Assembly: GCF_001618885.1 (NCBI RefSeq)
Contig: NZ_CP015114.1
Coordinates: 1,178,001-1,242,000 of the forward strand
DNA length: 64,000 nt
Direction of reading: 5' to 3'
DNA from: Staphylococcus condimenti
GTDB taxonomy: Bacteria; Bacillota; Bacilli; Staphylococcales; Staphylococcaceae
Shown here piece after piece: positions 1 to 7,751 of this stretch. Made by a program: the position numbers and the translations under genes. The notes below the pieces were generated by a model that saw only the letters and a list, made by a program, of their open reading frames with translations, was not told the origin of the DNA and searched no databases. Positions within the stretch are counted from its first letter, which is position 1. Each line of letters starts with the position of its first letter.

Positions 1-93
1 TTGATCAACAAGTGTATCTATGACACCGTCTTTAGTCGTTGCATCAATATCCATTGCGATAGTATCGCGTGTTAACAATTCAGTTATTCTCAT
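1..93 (-). CDS. fruA: PTS fructose transporter, N-terminal fragment
   Basis: Only the first 31 codons are inside the window; the gene runs off the left edge. The peptide begins MRITELLTRDTIAMDID, the typical opening of the EIIA-type domain of a fructose PTS permease (FruA), which would import fructose as fructose-1-phosphate. The ATG lies 6 bases after the fruK stop. A GGAG ribosome site overlaps the end of fruK, so the two are probably translationally coupled. The identity rests on this short peptide plus the fruR-fruK context, which is the standard Firmicute operon order. Confidence 0.85.
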   Translation of the reverse strand, partial: MRITELLTRDTIAMDIDATTKDGVIDTLVDQ

Positions 94-99
94 TCATTG

Positions 100-1020
100 T
101 CACTCCTTTTCCAAATCCGCCAAAACAATTTTTTCTTTTACCGCTTCAATCATTTCTTTTTCCGCTAAATCATCACTAAATGCTGTTGCAGTTCCTGAAG
201 CTACTGCATTTCGAAATGCTTCTTCAACACTCATGCCCTTTTCTAATCCAGCAATCATACCAGCTACCGTACTGTCTCCTGACCCAACAGTATTCACTAC
301 ATCACCTTTTGGAACTTCAGCTTTTAATTGATGCGTCTCATCAATATAAATTGCACCATCGCCACCAAGTGATACAATCACTGCATGCGCACCTTTCGCT
401 AAAATTTCTTTTCCGAAACGTACAACATCTGCGTCTGAATTAATTTCAGTATCAAACATGACTTCTAATTCATCTTTATTCGGTTTGATAAAGAACGGAT
501 GATAAGGAAGTACTGCTTCTACTAAATGTTTTTCTGCATCCACAACCAATTTCGCGCCCGTTTCTTTTGTAATCTGAGCAATTTGTTCATAAGCATCGTC
601 CGGGATACTTTTTGGTACGCTTCCCGCAACCACCACTGTATCTTCTGGTGTAGTAAGTTTTATTTGAGAAAGTAAAGCTTGGAAAGCATCTTCAGAAATT
701 GTTGGTCCATTCGCATTGATTTCTGTTTCATTACCTGATTTAAGCTTAACGTTGATACGCGTATCTTCATCTACTTCAATAAACCCAGTTGGAATTTCTG
801 CTTTTTCTAATGCATCTTTAATGAATTTTCCTGGAAAACCGCCGATAAATCCTAATGCAGTTGAAGTTGTACCATGTGTTTGAAGTACACGTGATACATT
901 AATTCCTTTACCGCCTGCAAATTTATAAGTGGCAGCTGCTCGATTCAAACCACCAGTGTTAAACCCATCAACTTTCATTACATAATCAATAGATGGATTA
1001 AATGTTACTGTATAGATCAT
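100..1020 (-). CDS. fruK: 1-phosphofructokinase
   Basis: 306 residues, the normal length for this PfkB-family kinase. It phosphorylates fructose-1-phosphate, the product of the fructose PTS, to fructose-1,6-bisphosphate in the cytoplasm. Visible motifs are the N-terminal substrate region (NPSIDYVMKV), the glycine-rich FAGGKGINVSR segment around residues 34-44, and the C-terminal VGSGDS anion-hole motif with the catalytic Asp near residue 249. It overlaps the end of fruR by 4 bases and precedes fruA by 6 bases, so the three form one operon. Regulation is probably by FruR and CcpA at the promoter ahead of fruR. Confidence 0.96.
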   Translation of the reverse strand: MIYTVTFNPSIDYVMKVDGFNTGGLNRAAATYKFAGGKGINVSRVLQTHGTTSTALGFIGGFPGKFIKDALEKAEIPTGFIEVDEDTRINVKLKSGNETEINANGPTISEDAFQALLSQIKLTTPEDTVVVAGSVPKSIPDDAYEQIAQITKETGAKLVVDAEKHLVEAVLPYHPFFIKPNKDELEVMFDTEINSDADVVRFGKEILAKGAHAVIVSLGGDGAIYIDETHQLKAEVPKGDVVNTVGSGDSTVAGMIAGLEKGMSVEEAFRNAVASGTATAFSDDLAEKEMIEAVKEKIVLADLEKE

Positions 1021-1781
1021 GATTGTCCTCCTTTTATTACAAATCGATTGCGATATGCTTTAATATCTTGACGTTGAAGTGCTTTTTCAGATGTTAAAAG
1101 CAAAGCATGTTTATTTTGCGGTATTTGAACATCAGCAAAATATGTATGCGCGAATTTGGATGAATCAATTAATATATAAATCTGTGCACCAGATTTCATC
1201 GCCGTTTCTTTTACATAAGCTTCTTGCTCATCAGGTGTGGTCAATCCTTTTTCTAAATCAACACCATTCATGCCGATAAACACTTTGTCGAAATGATACC
1301 TTTTTATAGTTTCGATTGCTTTTGGTCCTACTGCAGCAAGTGTGTTAGCTTTCACATCTCCGCCGACAATGATTGTTTTAAATCCTTTTTGCAATAATGC
1401 TTCAACATGCGTTAAGCCATTAGTTACAACAACTATATTCTCTGCAGTGATATACTCAACCATTTCATATGTTGAAGATCCTGCATCAATATAGATACAA
1501 TCATTATCTTCTATTTTCATGGCCGCAATTTTAGCAATTTCTCTTTTTTCTTGCGTATTGCGTACTTGCTTCTCAGATAATTTCGGCTCATTAAGAGACG
1601 TTGTTTTCAAAGTTGCACCGCCATGCACACGTTGCAATTTACCTTGCTGCTGTAACTTAGACAAATCGCGCCGAATAGTAGAAGCGCTGCATCCAGTCAT
1701 TTTAATAAGCTCTTGCAAAGTGAGAAATTCTTTTTCTTTTAATAAGTTAATGATGACTTCAAATCGTTTCTCAGTAATCAT
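1017..1781 (-). CDS. fruR: DeoR-family fructose operon repressor
   Basis: 254 residues. The N-terminal DeoR helix-turn-helix is clear (TLQELIKMTGCSASTIRRDLSKL, about residues 20-42, with the family-typical STIRRDL). It is followed by a sugar-phosphate sensing domain (IYIDAGSSTYEMV, VVTNG, VGGDV, FIGMNGVD). Proteins of this type placed before fruK usually repress the operon and are relieved by fructose-1-phosphate. A GAGGTGG ribosome site stands before the ATG. It is first gene of the fruR-fruK-fruA operon and so probably regulates itself; two matching direct repeats at 1829-1845 and 1849-1865 are candidate operators. Confidence 0.93.
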   Translation of the reverse strand: MITEKRFEVIINLLKEKEFLTLQELIKMTGCSASTIRRDLSKLQQQGKLQRVHGGATLKTTSLNEPKLSEKQVRNTQEKREIAKIAAMKIEDNDCIYIDAGSSTYEMVEYITAENIVVVTNGLTHVEALLQKGFKTIIVGGDVKANTLAAVGPKAIETIKRYHFDKVFIGMNGVDLEKGLTTPDEQEAYVKETAMKSGAQIYILIDSSKFAHTYFADVQIPQNKHALLLTSEKALQRQDIKAYRNRFVIKGGQS

Positions 1782-1803
1782 ATCGCCACCTCATTTCTAT
1801 TTT

Positions 1804-1832
1804 ATTATAATGTTTCCGCTTACAAATTTCAA
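1804..1832 (-). promoter_or_regulatory. fru operon promoter containing a perfect cre site
   Basis: Read on the minus strand, TTGAAA (1827-1832) and TATAAT (1804-1809) are separated by exactly 17 bases. The spacer and -10 edge (1809-1825) match the CcpA cre consensus WTGNAARCGNWWNCAWW at every defined position. CcpA bound there would cover the promoter, giving catabolite repression. This is direct pattern matching; binding is inferred. Confidence 0.85.
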
Positions 1833-1865
1833 CCAAAAACTTTCATTTTCATTCAAAAACAATCA
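1829..1865 (-). promoter_or_regulatory. Two direct repeats, candidate FruR operators
   Basis: The minus strand carries two 17-base copies of the pattern TGANNGTTTTTGNNTGA, at 1829-1845 and 1849-1865. They are 20 bases (about two helical turns) apart, and the inner copy overlaps the -35 element. DeoR-type repressors often bind tandem repeats of this kind. Assignment to FruR is inferred from position. Confidence 0.5.
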
Positions 1866-1875
1866 TTTTGTGACA

Positions 1876-1908
1876 AATAAAAGAAGATGAACTTTTGTCC
1901 ATCTTCCT
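1876..1908 (-). terminator. Intrinsic terminator after the ybaK-like gene
   Basis: A 10-base-pair stem (1883-1892 with 1897-1906, one wobble) starts just after the stop codon and is followed on the minus strand by a TTTTATTTG tail. Confidence 0.7.
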
Positions 1909-2396
1909 TAGTTAACATGATGATTTGCTACATCTGCTATTTTTGCCTTTGTCACCTTAGCTAAGTCTTCAACATTTACTTCCATTTGAACACCACGATG
2001 TCCTGCACTGACAAAGATGGTCTTCTGCTGCTCAGCAGACGCATCAATTACAGTAGGATATAAATGTTTCATGCCTACAGGTGAACAACCGCCTCTTATA
2101 TATCCTGTTACTTTAGTAAGCTCTGATAGAGGTAATAGATGCAGCTTCTTTTCACCAACCGCTTGAGCTGCATGTTTCATATTTAAGTTACCTTCAACAG
2201 GAATAACAAACACATAAGGATCATGGTTATTATTAATAAAAAGAAGCGTTTTAAACACCTGCTCTGAAGAGGCGCCTATCAATTCAGCGACTTCTTTCCC
2301 CTCTAAATGTTCTTTTCCTAGTTTAAAGGTGCGCACTTCGTAATCAACACCTTCATTTTCAAGTATACGCATTGCATTCGTTTTCTTCTGTTTCAT
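1908..2396 (-). CDS. ybaK: YbaK/EbsC-family aminoacyl-tRNA deacylase
   Basis: About 162 residues, the usual size of the YbaK family, which hydrolyses mis-acylated Cys-tRNA(Pro). Supporting segments are the VFKTLLFI lysine-containing strand, PVEGNLNMKHAAQAVG, the conserved GYIRGGCSPVGMK loop and the closing SAGHRGVQMEV. I start at the ATG beginning MKQKKTNAMRILE because a GAGGTGA ribosome site lies at the right distance; an upstream in-frame start would add 10 unlikely residues. It is a single-gene unit with its own terminator. The exact tRNA substrate cannot be read from sequence. Confidence 0.9.
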   Translation of the reverse strand: MKQKKTNAMRILENEGVDYEVRTFKLGKEHLEGKEVAELIGASSEQVFKTLLFINNNHDPYVFVIPVEGNLNMKHAAQAVGEKKLHLLPLSELTKVTGYIRGGCSPVGMKHLYPTVIDASAEQQKTIFVSAGHRGVQMEVNVEDLAKVTKAKIADVANHHVN

Positions 2397-2473
2397 GTCA
2401 TTCACCTCACAATTCAAATATAGCATTTTAAATCCATTAAAAGGAACTTATAGTACTATATTAAAATTTTAGA

Positions 2474-2543
2474 CAAAAAAACAAGGCGCCTGACATTATG
2501 TAAACATTCGCACTTAGCGAAGTCTTGTGTCATGGGCACCTTG
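2474..2543 (-). terminator. Terminator hairpin overlapping the end of the 2514 gene
   Basis: CAAGGTGCC...TGACA (2528-2543) pairs with TGTCAGGCGCCTTG (2482-2495) and is followed on the minus strand by seven T. The left arm lies inside the coding end of the small membrane-protein gene. Confidence 0.65.
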
Positions 2544-2873
2544 TGACGAAAGGTCTTCAAATAAATAGTGACTCATTTTCAAGTTGACAGATGTAAGTGA
2601 GATTACAAATGTCTTGTCTGCATTTTGTTTTTCAGTATGTTGCTTACTTTCTGAATGTGTCTGATGATTGATGTTATTTCCTGCAACCGCACTATAAGTC
2701 GGCGGCGTTCCACTATCTTTTGTATCGCTTGAAGAAACTTGTTCCCCTTGCATAAACGTTGAAACGCTATTTTGGAACTTAGCAAGTTCTGATTCATTAG
2801 ATACTAAGACAAGTAGAAATACCAGACAACAAGTCAGAATGCCAGCATAAATCCATAAAATAACTGTTTTCAT
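2514..2873 (-). CDS. Small membrane-anchored protein of unknown function
   Basis: 119 residues. Residues 5-24 form one hydrophobic segment (VILWIYAGILTCC...), a signal anchor with no lipobox. The remainder is polar, rich in Ser, Thr, Asn, Gln and His, and probably extracytoplasmic. A GAGGGAAG ribosome site precedes the ATG. I recognise no family. The last codons overlap a strong terminator stem, which is unusual and may mean the true C-terminus differs or the gene is young or decaying. It stands alone, about 300 bases from the next gene upstream. Confidence 0.6.
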   Translation of the reverse strand: MKTVILWIYAGILTCCLVFLLVLVSNESELAKFQNSVSTFMQGEQVSSSDTKDSGTPPTYSAVAGNNINHQTHSESKQHTEKQNADKTFVISLTSVNLKMSHYLFEDLSSQGAHDTRLR

Positions 2874-3170
2874 TCTACTTCCCTCATAGTTCTATCATTG
2901 TGTTTACAATATTAACACAGAAACTATGCCAAATCTTTATGTGGTATGCTATTTAAACCAAATGTAATATACGTAATAAATGTAACACAAACGATACTTT
3001 TGAAATGGTGACATACCTTTTTTATGTAACTGTTTTCATCGTTGTTATTCAAGCGCTTTGTTCAAAATAAAATACGTACTTCACAACTATCAAAGTAAAG
3101 TACGTAATTTTCCCTAGTTTTTTAATTCTTTTATGTTACAAACATTCAACAAAACTTACAAGCTTGTTGC
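2874..3170. other. Intergenic region with one terminator
   Basis: About 300 bases without a credible ORF. It holds the promoter side of the small membrane-protein gene and, at 3073-3106, the terminator of the dehydrogenase gene. I see nothing else that stands out. Confidence 0.6.
3073..3106 (-). terminator. Terminator of the lactate-type dehydrogenase gene
   Basis: ACGTACTT (3098-3105 read on minus) pairs with AAGTACGT (3074-3081) across a 16-base loop, followed by ATTTTATTTT on the minus strand. Confidence 0.65.
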
Positions 3171-4124
3171 TTATGATATATTTTCAATCTCCTTATGCGC
3201 TTGTTCTACAGCTTCTTTAATAAATGTATGTGCATCTTTAAGCTGCTGAAGCTCGTCAGGGTGCAATGAAATTGGCAAACGTTTTGCGATACCATTCTTA
3301 TCAATTAAAGATAATAAGCTGAGCGCTCCACCTGTTAATCCATATTCTCCGTTTACAGAGGCACTGACAGGTTCAATTGTATGTTCATCTAATAAAATTG
3401 CTTGTGCCAACTGAACAGCTGATCTTGAAATAGCAGAATTGGTCCAGCCTTTCTTCTTGAATACTTCAAAGGCCACTTCATCTATGCGTTTTGAAACTGC
3501 TTTTTTATCTATCGGTGTACTTTTGGTTAATGTTTCAAATTCAGACAATTCAATACCAGCAATACGAACTCGACTCCAAATCGGTACTGCATGGGATCCA
3601 TGTTCACCTAATACAAATGCTTCAACACTCTTAGGATCCACATTGTAATGATCTGCAATTAAAGTACGAAAACGCGACGACTCTAAATTTGTTCCAGTTC
3701 CAATGACTTTATGTGCTGGGTAACCCGCTTCTTGTGCAATCAATGTCATAGCATCTACTGGATTCGAAATCAAAATAATGGCTGCTTCTTGATTAACCTC
3801 AGATAATTGTTGAAAAACTGAATGTACGATTAAACTATTCGCACGCGTCAATAACGTTCTATCTGCCATCTCTGGCGTAGAAGGCGCGCTTGCCGATACG
3901 ATTACGATATCTGCATCTGATAAATCTTGATAGTTACCACTATAAATATCGACATGGTGTGTATGTCCCAACCCTTGTAAATGACGATGATCCAGAGCCT
4001 CACCTTTCGCCAAATCTTCATTCGTATCTATCAAAACTATTTCTGAAAAGATTCCTAAATATTGTGCGTCCGTTAATACTTGACTGCCTACACGTCCTGT
4101 CCCGATAATTCCTAATTTTGTCAT
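3171..4124 (-). CDS. NAD-dependent L-lactate/2-hydroxyacid dehydrogenase
   Basis: 317 residues, LDH/MDH superfamily. Seen: the Rossmann motif GTGRVGS (residues 8-14); the Asp ending the second strand (LIDTNED), typical of NAD use; SNPVD; substrate-binding Arg about 151 (SSRFR); and catalytic His 176 in LGEHGSH. The mobile loop reads SAPSTPEMADR. The position seven before the conserved Arg (about 82) is Ser, where LDH usually has Gln and MDH has Arg. It may therefore reduce a 2-oxo acid other than pyruvate, as in L-2-hydroxyisocaproate dehydrogenases. A TTGGAGGTAA ribosome site fixes the start. It lies just after the broken metQ but probably has its own transcript. Confidence 0.85.
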   Translation of the reverse strand: MTKLGIIGTGRVGSQVLTDAQYLGIFSEIVLIDTNEDLAKGEALDHRHLQGLGHTHHVDIYSGNYQDLSDADIVIVSASAPSTPEMADRTLLTRANSLIVHSVFQQLSEVNQEAAIILISNPVDAMTLIAQEAGYPAHKVIGTGTNLESSRFRTLIADHYNVDPKSVEAFVLGEHGSHAVPIWSRVRIAGIELSEFETLTKSTPIDKKAVSKRIDEVAFEVFKKKGWTNSAISRSAVQLAQAILLDEHTIEPVSASVNGEYGLTGGALSLLSLIDKNGIAKRLPISLHPDELQQLKDAHTFIKEAVEQAHKEIENIS

Positions 4125-4146
4125 TTGATTACCTCCAAGTTGTCAG

Positions 4147-4964
4147 TTATTTTGCTTCATATGGAACTACATCTTTTCCATATTTTTTCTCAATGAAGTT
4201 TTTCATATCTTTAGATTGCAAGACTTTAATTAATTCTTGGAATTTTTATCGTTTTTATGACCCTCTTTTACTGCGAGAATATTCGCGAACGGCGATGATT
4301 TATCTTCCATAACAATCGCATCTTTAGAAGGTTTCAAACCATTGTCCATTGCGTAATTAGAGTTCATAATCACAGCTGCACCTTCTCCGCTTTTATAAGT
4401 TTTCGGTAAGAATTCTGCACCTTGTTGATTATTAAATTTCAGGTGTTTTTTATTTTCAACAATGTCATCAAATTTAGCATCTTCAATTTTGACACCTTTT
4501 TTAAGTTTCACTAAACCTTCGTTAACGAAAAATGACAAGAAGCGTCCTTCTTCGGCAGGGTTATTTGAAACATATATCGTAGAACCTTCTGGGATATCTT
4601 TAATGTCTTTATATTTTTTACTATATACACCCATTGGTGTCGTAAATACTTTGCCTACTTCTTCAATTTTGTATCCATGAGATTTTTTCTCTGCGTTTAA
4701 ATAAGGTACGTGCTGGAATAAGTTAGCATCAACGTCACCTTTATCCAACAATTTATTAGGCACTTTATAATCATTGACGACTTTGATTTCTAAGTCGTAC
4801 CCTTTTTTCTTCATTTCTTCTTTCGCATGCTCTAATACTTCACCGTGAGGAGCAGGAGAAGCTGCCACTGTTATTTTCTTATTCTCTGCACTATTACTTT
4901 GACCGCAAGCTGAAAGCGTAAATGCAATCACTACTAAAGTTAAGACGCTTATTAATTTTTTCAT
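4147..4964 (-). pseudogene. metQ: MetQ-type methionine-binding lipoprotein, frameshifted near the C-terminus
   Basis: NLPA/MetQ lipoprotein. The precursor starts MKKLISV and has a lipobox (LSAC) near residue 20, followed by a mature domain with family motifs (GDVDANLFQHVPYLN; YVSNNPAEEGRFL; AAVIMNSNYAMDNG). The reading frame breaks at the T5 run 4243-4247 and would stop about 9 residues later (4230). Adding one base to that run restores a normal C-terminus of some 37 residues ending GKDVVPYEAK with a stop at 4147-4149. It would bind methionine outside the membrane for a MetNP importer, but no metN or metP is adjacent. A SAM-I riboswitch lies directly upstream. Real decay and a homopolymer sequencing error are both possible. 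Confidence 0.85.
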
Positions 4965-5041
4965 ATCTATGGACACCATCCTATGTAAGAGTTCTCCAAT
5001 TTAATCCACTCTTACATCACGATGAAAAAGACCTTCCCTTT

Positions 5042-5070
5042 AAAAAGAGAAAGTCTTAATTACTTTCTCT
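5042..5070 (-). terminator. Riboswitch-controlled terminator before metQ
   Basis: AGAGAAAGT (5062-5070 read on minus) pairs with ACTTTCTCT (5046-5054), followed by TTTTT. It shares bases with the 3' side of the riboswitch P1 helix, as expected for an on/off expression platform. Confidence 0.8.
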
Positions 5071-5170
5071 CATCTTTATAAGCTTTCGCTTAATGTGAAT
5101 TAGCACCTTTTCGTTATACGATGGTTGCTGGGCTTCGTCGGGCACATCCCTCCGCCACTCTGGATAAGAG
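5067..5170 (-). promoter_or_regulatory. SAM-I (S-box) riboswitch controlling metQ
   Basis: On the minus strand the P1 arms CTCTTATC (start, 5163-5170) and GATGAGAG (end, 5067-5074) enclose the classic S-box core: AGAGTGGCGGAGGGA, GACGAAGCCCAGCAACC and GGTGCTAATTC. SAM binding should favour the adjacent terminator and shut off the methionine uptake gene. All signature elements are present and in order, so the aptamer looks functional although the gene behind it is frameshifted. Confidence 0.95.
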
Positions 5171-5192
5171 TTTGATTAATTGAATTATTTTT

Positions 5193-5221
5193 ATCCTATC
5201 ATTATCAATAAACACCGTCAA
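5193..5221 (-). promoter_or_regulatory. Promoter of the SAM riboswitch leader
   Basis: TTGACG (5216-5221) and TAGGAT (5193-5198) on the minus strand with a 17-base spacer; transcription would start near 5186, just ahead of the aptamer. Confidence 0.65.
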
Positions 5222-5255
5222 TTAAATTTTTAATTTTTCTGAAAAATAAAAGTGA

Positions 5256-5294
5256 ATAATAAAGCTGAAACAATCTATGTTTCAAGCCTTATTA
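5256..5294 (-). terminator. Terminator after norA
   Basis: Minus-strand TAATAAGGCTTGAAACA pairs with TGTTTCAGCTTTATTATT around a 6-base loop. The stem begins inside the last norA codons. The T-rich tail is weak, and the AT stem may work in both directions. Confidence 0.5.
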
Positions 5295-6460
5295 TCAACC
5301 TTTTTGAGTTTATTTTTTTCTCTAATCGTTTTCTCAACAAATATAATAAATATTCCTAATAACATGACAGCAATCGACATGTATAATGGAAATTCAAAAT
5401 TAAAATCATACAAGATTCCTGCAACTAAAGGTCCAATAAAGTTACCCATGCTGGTAAAAGTCGAGTTCAACCCACCAGCCAAACCTTGTCGGTTTCCTGC
5501 AATGTTTGAAAAATAATTAGTGACTGCTGGGCGGATCATATCAAAACCGATAAATACAATAAAGCTGATAAGCATGATAGACCAATAACTATGTGCAATA
5601 ATTAAAAAGAATAAGACTAAAGCTGAATAAAATAATGCGAGTTGTATGAATGTCAATTCTTTAAAGTATTTCATAAATTTATCAAATAAAAAGATTTGGA
5701 AAACAGCACCTAAAATTCCGCCTCCAGTGATTGAAATTGAAATATCTTTAGGTGTATAGTGCGCTTTATCTGCTGTATAAAGCGGGAATAATGTTTCAAA
5801 CGCTGATAGACCAAAAGCTAATACAAAAGTAATAATCACTGGTGTGATAAAAGCTTTAACATTGATTTTAGCCAATTCTTGCGGTTCAAAGTGAGTAAAA
5901 CCATCTGTTGTTTGACGTTTTGCACCATGTATAAAAAAGATCGAACAAATGAAAGCTGCAATACCTAAAGTTCCTGCAAAATAGAACGGTAAACGGTGTG
6001 AAAACTCTGCCATAAAACCGCCAAGTCCGGGGCCTAATATGAATCCTGAGTTAATAATGGCTGACATATATCCGAAGTTCTTCGCTTTATCTTTAGCAGG
6101 AGAAATATCCGCAATCATTCCAGTAACCCCCGGCATTACCATACCTGCACTGAAACCGCCGATAATTCTTGAAATAATTAATAAAGTATAATTGCTGCTC
6201 ATTGCAAAAATAAATTCCGAAACGGAAAAAAGAACGAGCCCAATACAAATAATTAATTTTTTACCTAATTTATCTGCTAAGTTACCACCAAATGGCGAAA
6301 TAACCATTTGGGCCAATGCAAAGGCCGCAACAAGAATTCCTAAATCACTTCCATTTAAACCAAGATCTTTTAAATATACTGGTAATACTGGTACAACTAA
6401 TCCGATACCTAAGAAAACAAGAAATATATTAAAATATAATGTGATTAATTGCTTACTCAT
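5282..6460 (-). CDS. norA: NorA-type multidrug efflux MFS transporter
   Basis: 392 residues with about 12 membrane segments, a proton-driven exporter. Long stretches agree with my memory of S. aureus NorA: YFNIFLVFLGIGLVVPVLP, MVMPGVTGMIADISP, the antiporter motif NSGFILGPGLGGFMAE (motif C), and FIGFDMIRPA. NorA exports hydrophilic quinolones, ethidium and other cations. An AGGAGGA ribosome site fixes the start. In S. aureus norA is regulated by MgrA; mgrA lies about 7.5 kb away here. Length and motifs are intact, so it is probably functional. Confidence 0.95.
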   Translation of the reverse strand: MSKQLITLYFNIFLVFLGIGLVVPVLPVYLKDLGLNGSDLGILVAAFALAQMVISPFGGNLADKLGKKLIICIGLVLFSVSEFIFAMSSNYTLLIISRIIGGFSAGMVMPGVTGMIADISPAKDKAKNFGYMSAIINSGFILGPGLGGFMAEFSHRLPFYFAGTLGIAAFICSIFFIHGAKRQTTDGFTHFEPQELAKINVKAFITPVIITFVLAFGLSAFETLFPLYTADKAHYTPKDISISITGGGILGAVFQIFLFDKFMKYFKELTFIQLALFYSALVLFFLIIAHSYWSIMLISFIVFIGFDMIRPAVTNYFSNIAGNRQGLAGGLNSTFTSMGNFIGPLVAGILYDFNFEFPLYMSIAVMLLGIFIIFVEKTIREKNKLKKVDNKA

Positions 6461-6769
6461 GATGTCCTCCTTTATTGCTTATTTGCACCTAAATTTTTAA
6501 TGACTACCCATTATACACCATAGTCTCCCTAACGCTCAATAGATACATTTTATAGCAATATTGCAATTTCTTGTGTTATTCCCTAAATTAAAAATTCAAA
6601 ATCCATCACTTTTATATAACACTTTAGTTAGGTATTTACTGTCCTTTTAAATTGATATCATGTTCAAAACTCTGTAACATAAACAAATAAGTCTGAATGA
6701 TCCAAATTACAATATGACTAATATAAATTTAAAATTATTCGTTACGATCGTAGAAAGAAGGCATCAATT
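6461..6769. other. norA / DUF1361 divergent intergenic region
   Basis: About 310 AT-rich bases between divergent genes. It holds the norA promoter (6510-6539) and presumably the promoter of the 6770 operon; I see no ORF or strong hairpin. Confidence 0.6.
6510..6539 (-). promoter_or_regulatory. Probable norA promoter
   Basis: TTGAGC (6534-6539) and TATAAT (6510-6515) on the minus strand with an 18-base spacer, about 50 bases upstream of the norA start. Confidence 0.55.
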
Positions 6770-7387
6770 ATGCAATCTCGCTATATTGCTAGAATACTCT
6801 TTGTGCTGTTATTATTATTAACTTTTCCTTTAAATCATTTTTATGGTTTTATGGCACTGAATCTCTTTTTAGCATATATACCTTTTGAATTAGCACTACT
6901 GCTTCCATTATTTTTACCTAAAAGAACATTTGAATGGCCATTATTTATTGTATTCACTGTAATCTTTATCTTGATACTTCCAAATACGTTCTATATGGTT
7001 ACAGATCTCATTCATATCAATCAATTTGGTTTCAACATTTATAATGGTGCACGTCCAACGGAATGGATGTATTTTACATTCTTAGTATCAGGTGTTCTAT
7101 TTGCACTTTATTTATATGCACTTATTTATATGAAACTGCTGCATTTAACAGATAAACCCGTGTTTAATTACCTCATTGTAATCATCTTGGTTTTCACAAA
7201 TAGTTTAGGCATTTTCATGGGCCGATTTTTACGCTTGCACACAGTCTATTTAGTCAACCAGCCCTTATCCATCTTCCGTGATGTGATGACTTTGCTTGAT
7301 ACTCGAGGTGTATTCTTTATCTTTTTGATGACAGTATTACAATTCCTATTCTTGATCTTAATTAAAGGAGTGCGCATGGTAAAATGA
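6770..7387 (+). CDS. DUF1361 membrane protein
   Basis: 205 residues with about six hydrophobic segments. The LPNTFYMVTDLIH motif (about residues 66-78) and the later FMGRFLRLHT segment are typical of the DUF1361 family of integral membrane proteins, whose function is unknown to me. A GAAAGAAGG ribosome site lies upstream of the ATG. Its stop overlaps the start of the next gene (ATGA), so the two are co-translated. Confidence 0.8.
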   Translation: MQSRYIARILFVLLLLLTFPLNHFYGFMALNLFLAYIPFELALLLPLFLPKRTFEWPLFIVFTVIFILILPNTFYMVTDLIHINQFGFNIYNGARPTEWMYFTFLVSGVLFALYLYALIYMKLLHLTDKPVFNYLIVIILVFTNSLGIFMGRFLRLHTVYLVNQPLSIFRDVMTLLDTRGVFFIFLMTVLQFLFLILIKGVRMVK

Positions 7388-7659
7388 CAGTCTATCTAGG
7401 AATTTTTTTAGCCATTATCGTTTTATTTCAAATGATTATCGGACATCTTATCCGTAAAATTGGTTTTTCATATCCAGTCAGTATCGGTCTTATGTTGTTG
7501 CCTCTAGGAATAGGGTTGTTTTTACTGCAAATCACTTATTATGAACAACATTATCCGAAATGGGAAGTTCCAATTGGTGTAAAACTACGGTTAAAATATA
7601 TGTATTTACTGACTTTCTTTGAATATATAGCGTTATATGTTTGCTTTTTTGTTTTTTAA
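7384..7659 (+). CDS. Small integral membrane protein, partner of the DUF1361 gene
   Basis: 91 residues with three hydrophobic segments (about 4-21, 31-50 and 73-91). It starts in a 4-base ATGA overlap with the DUF1361 gene, which argues strongly that it is real and translated from the same message. The family is not recognised. It is closed by a strong terminator at 7667-7702. Confidence 0.7.
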   Translation: MTVYLGIFLAIIVLFQMIIGHLIRKIGFSYPVSIGLMLLPLGIGLFLLQITYYEQHYPKWEVPIGVKLRLKYMYLLTFFEYIALYVCFFVF

Positions 7660-7666
7660 ACAATAC

Positions 7667-7702
7667 AGCGCACAGACTAGTTTTTTTAACTGTCTGTGCG
7701 CT
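7667..7702 (+). terminator. Terminator after the DUF1361 pair
   Basis: A perfect 10-base-pair stem GCGCACAGAC (7668-7677) with GTCTGTGCGC (7692-7701). It is followed by a short T-rich stretch and lies between converging genes, so it may act both ways. Confidence 0.65.
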
Positions 7703-7751
7703 TCTTATATTACTAAAAATTAATATTTATTATTTTACCGAACTTCACTTT

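Noticed and set aside
3040-3062. cre-like TTCAAGCGCTTTGTTC
   Set aside because: The required CA after the CGYTTN core is GT, and there is no promoter next to it.
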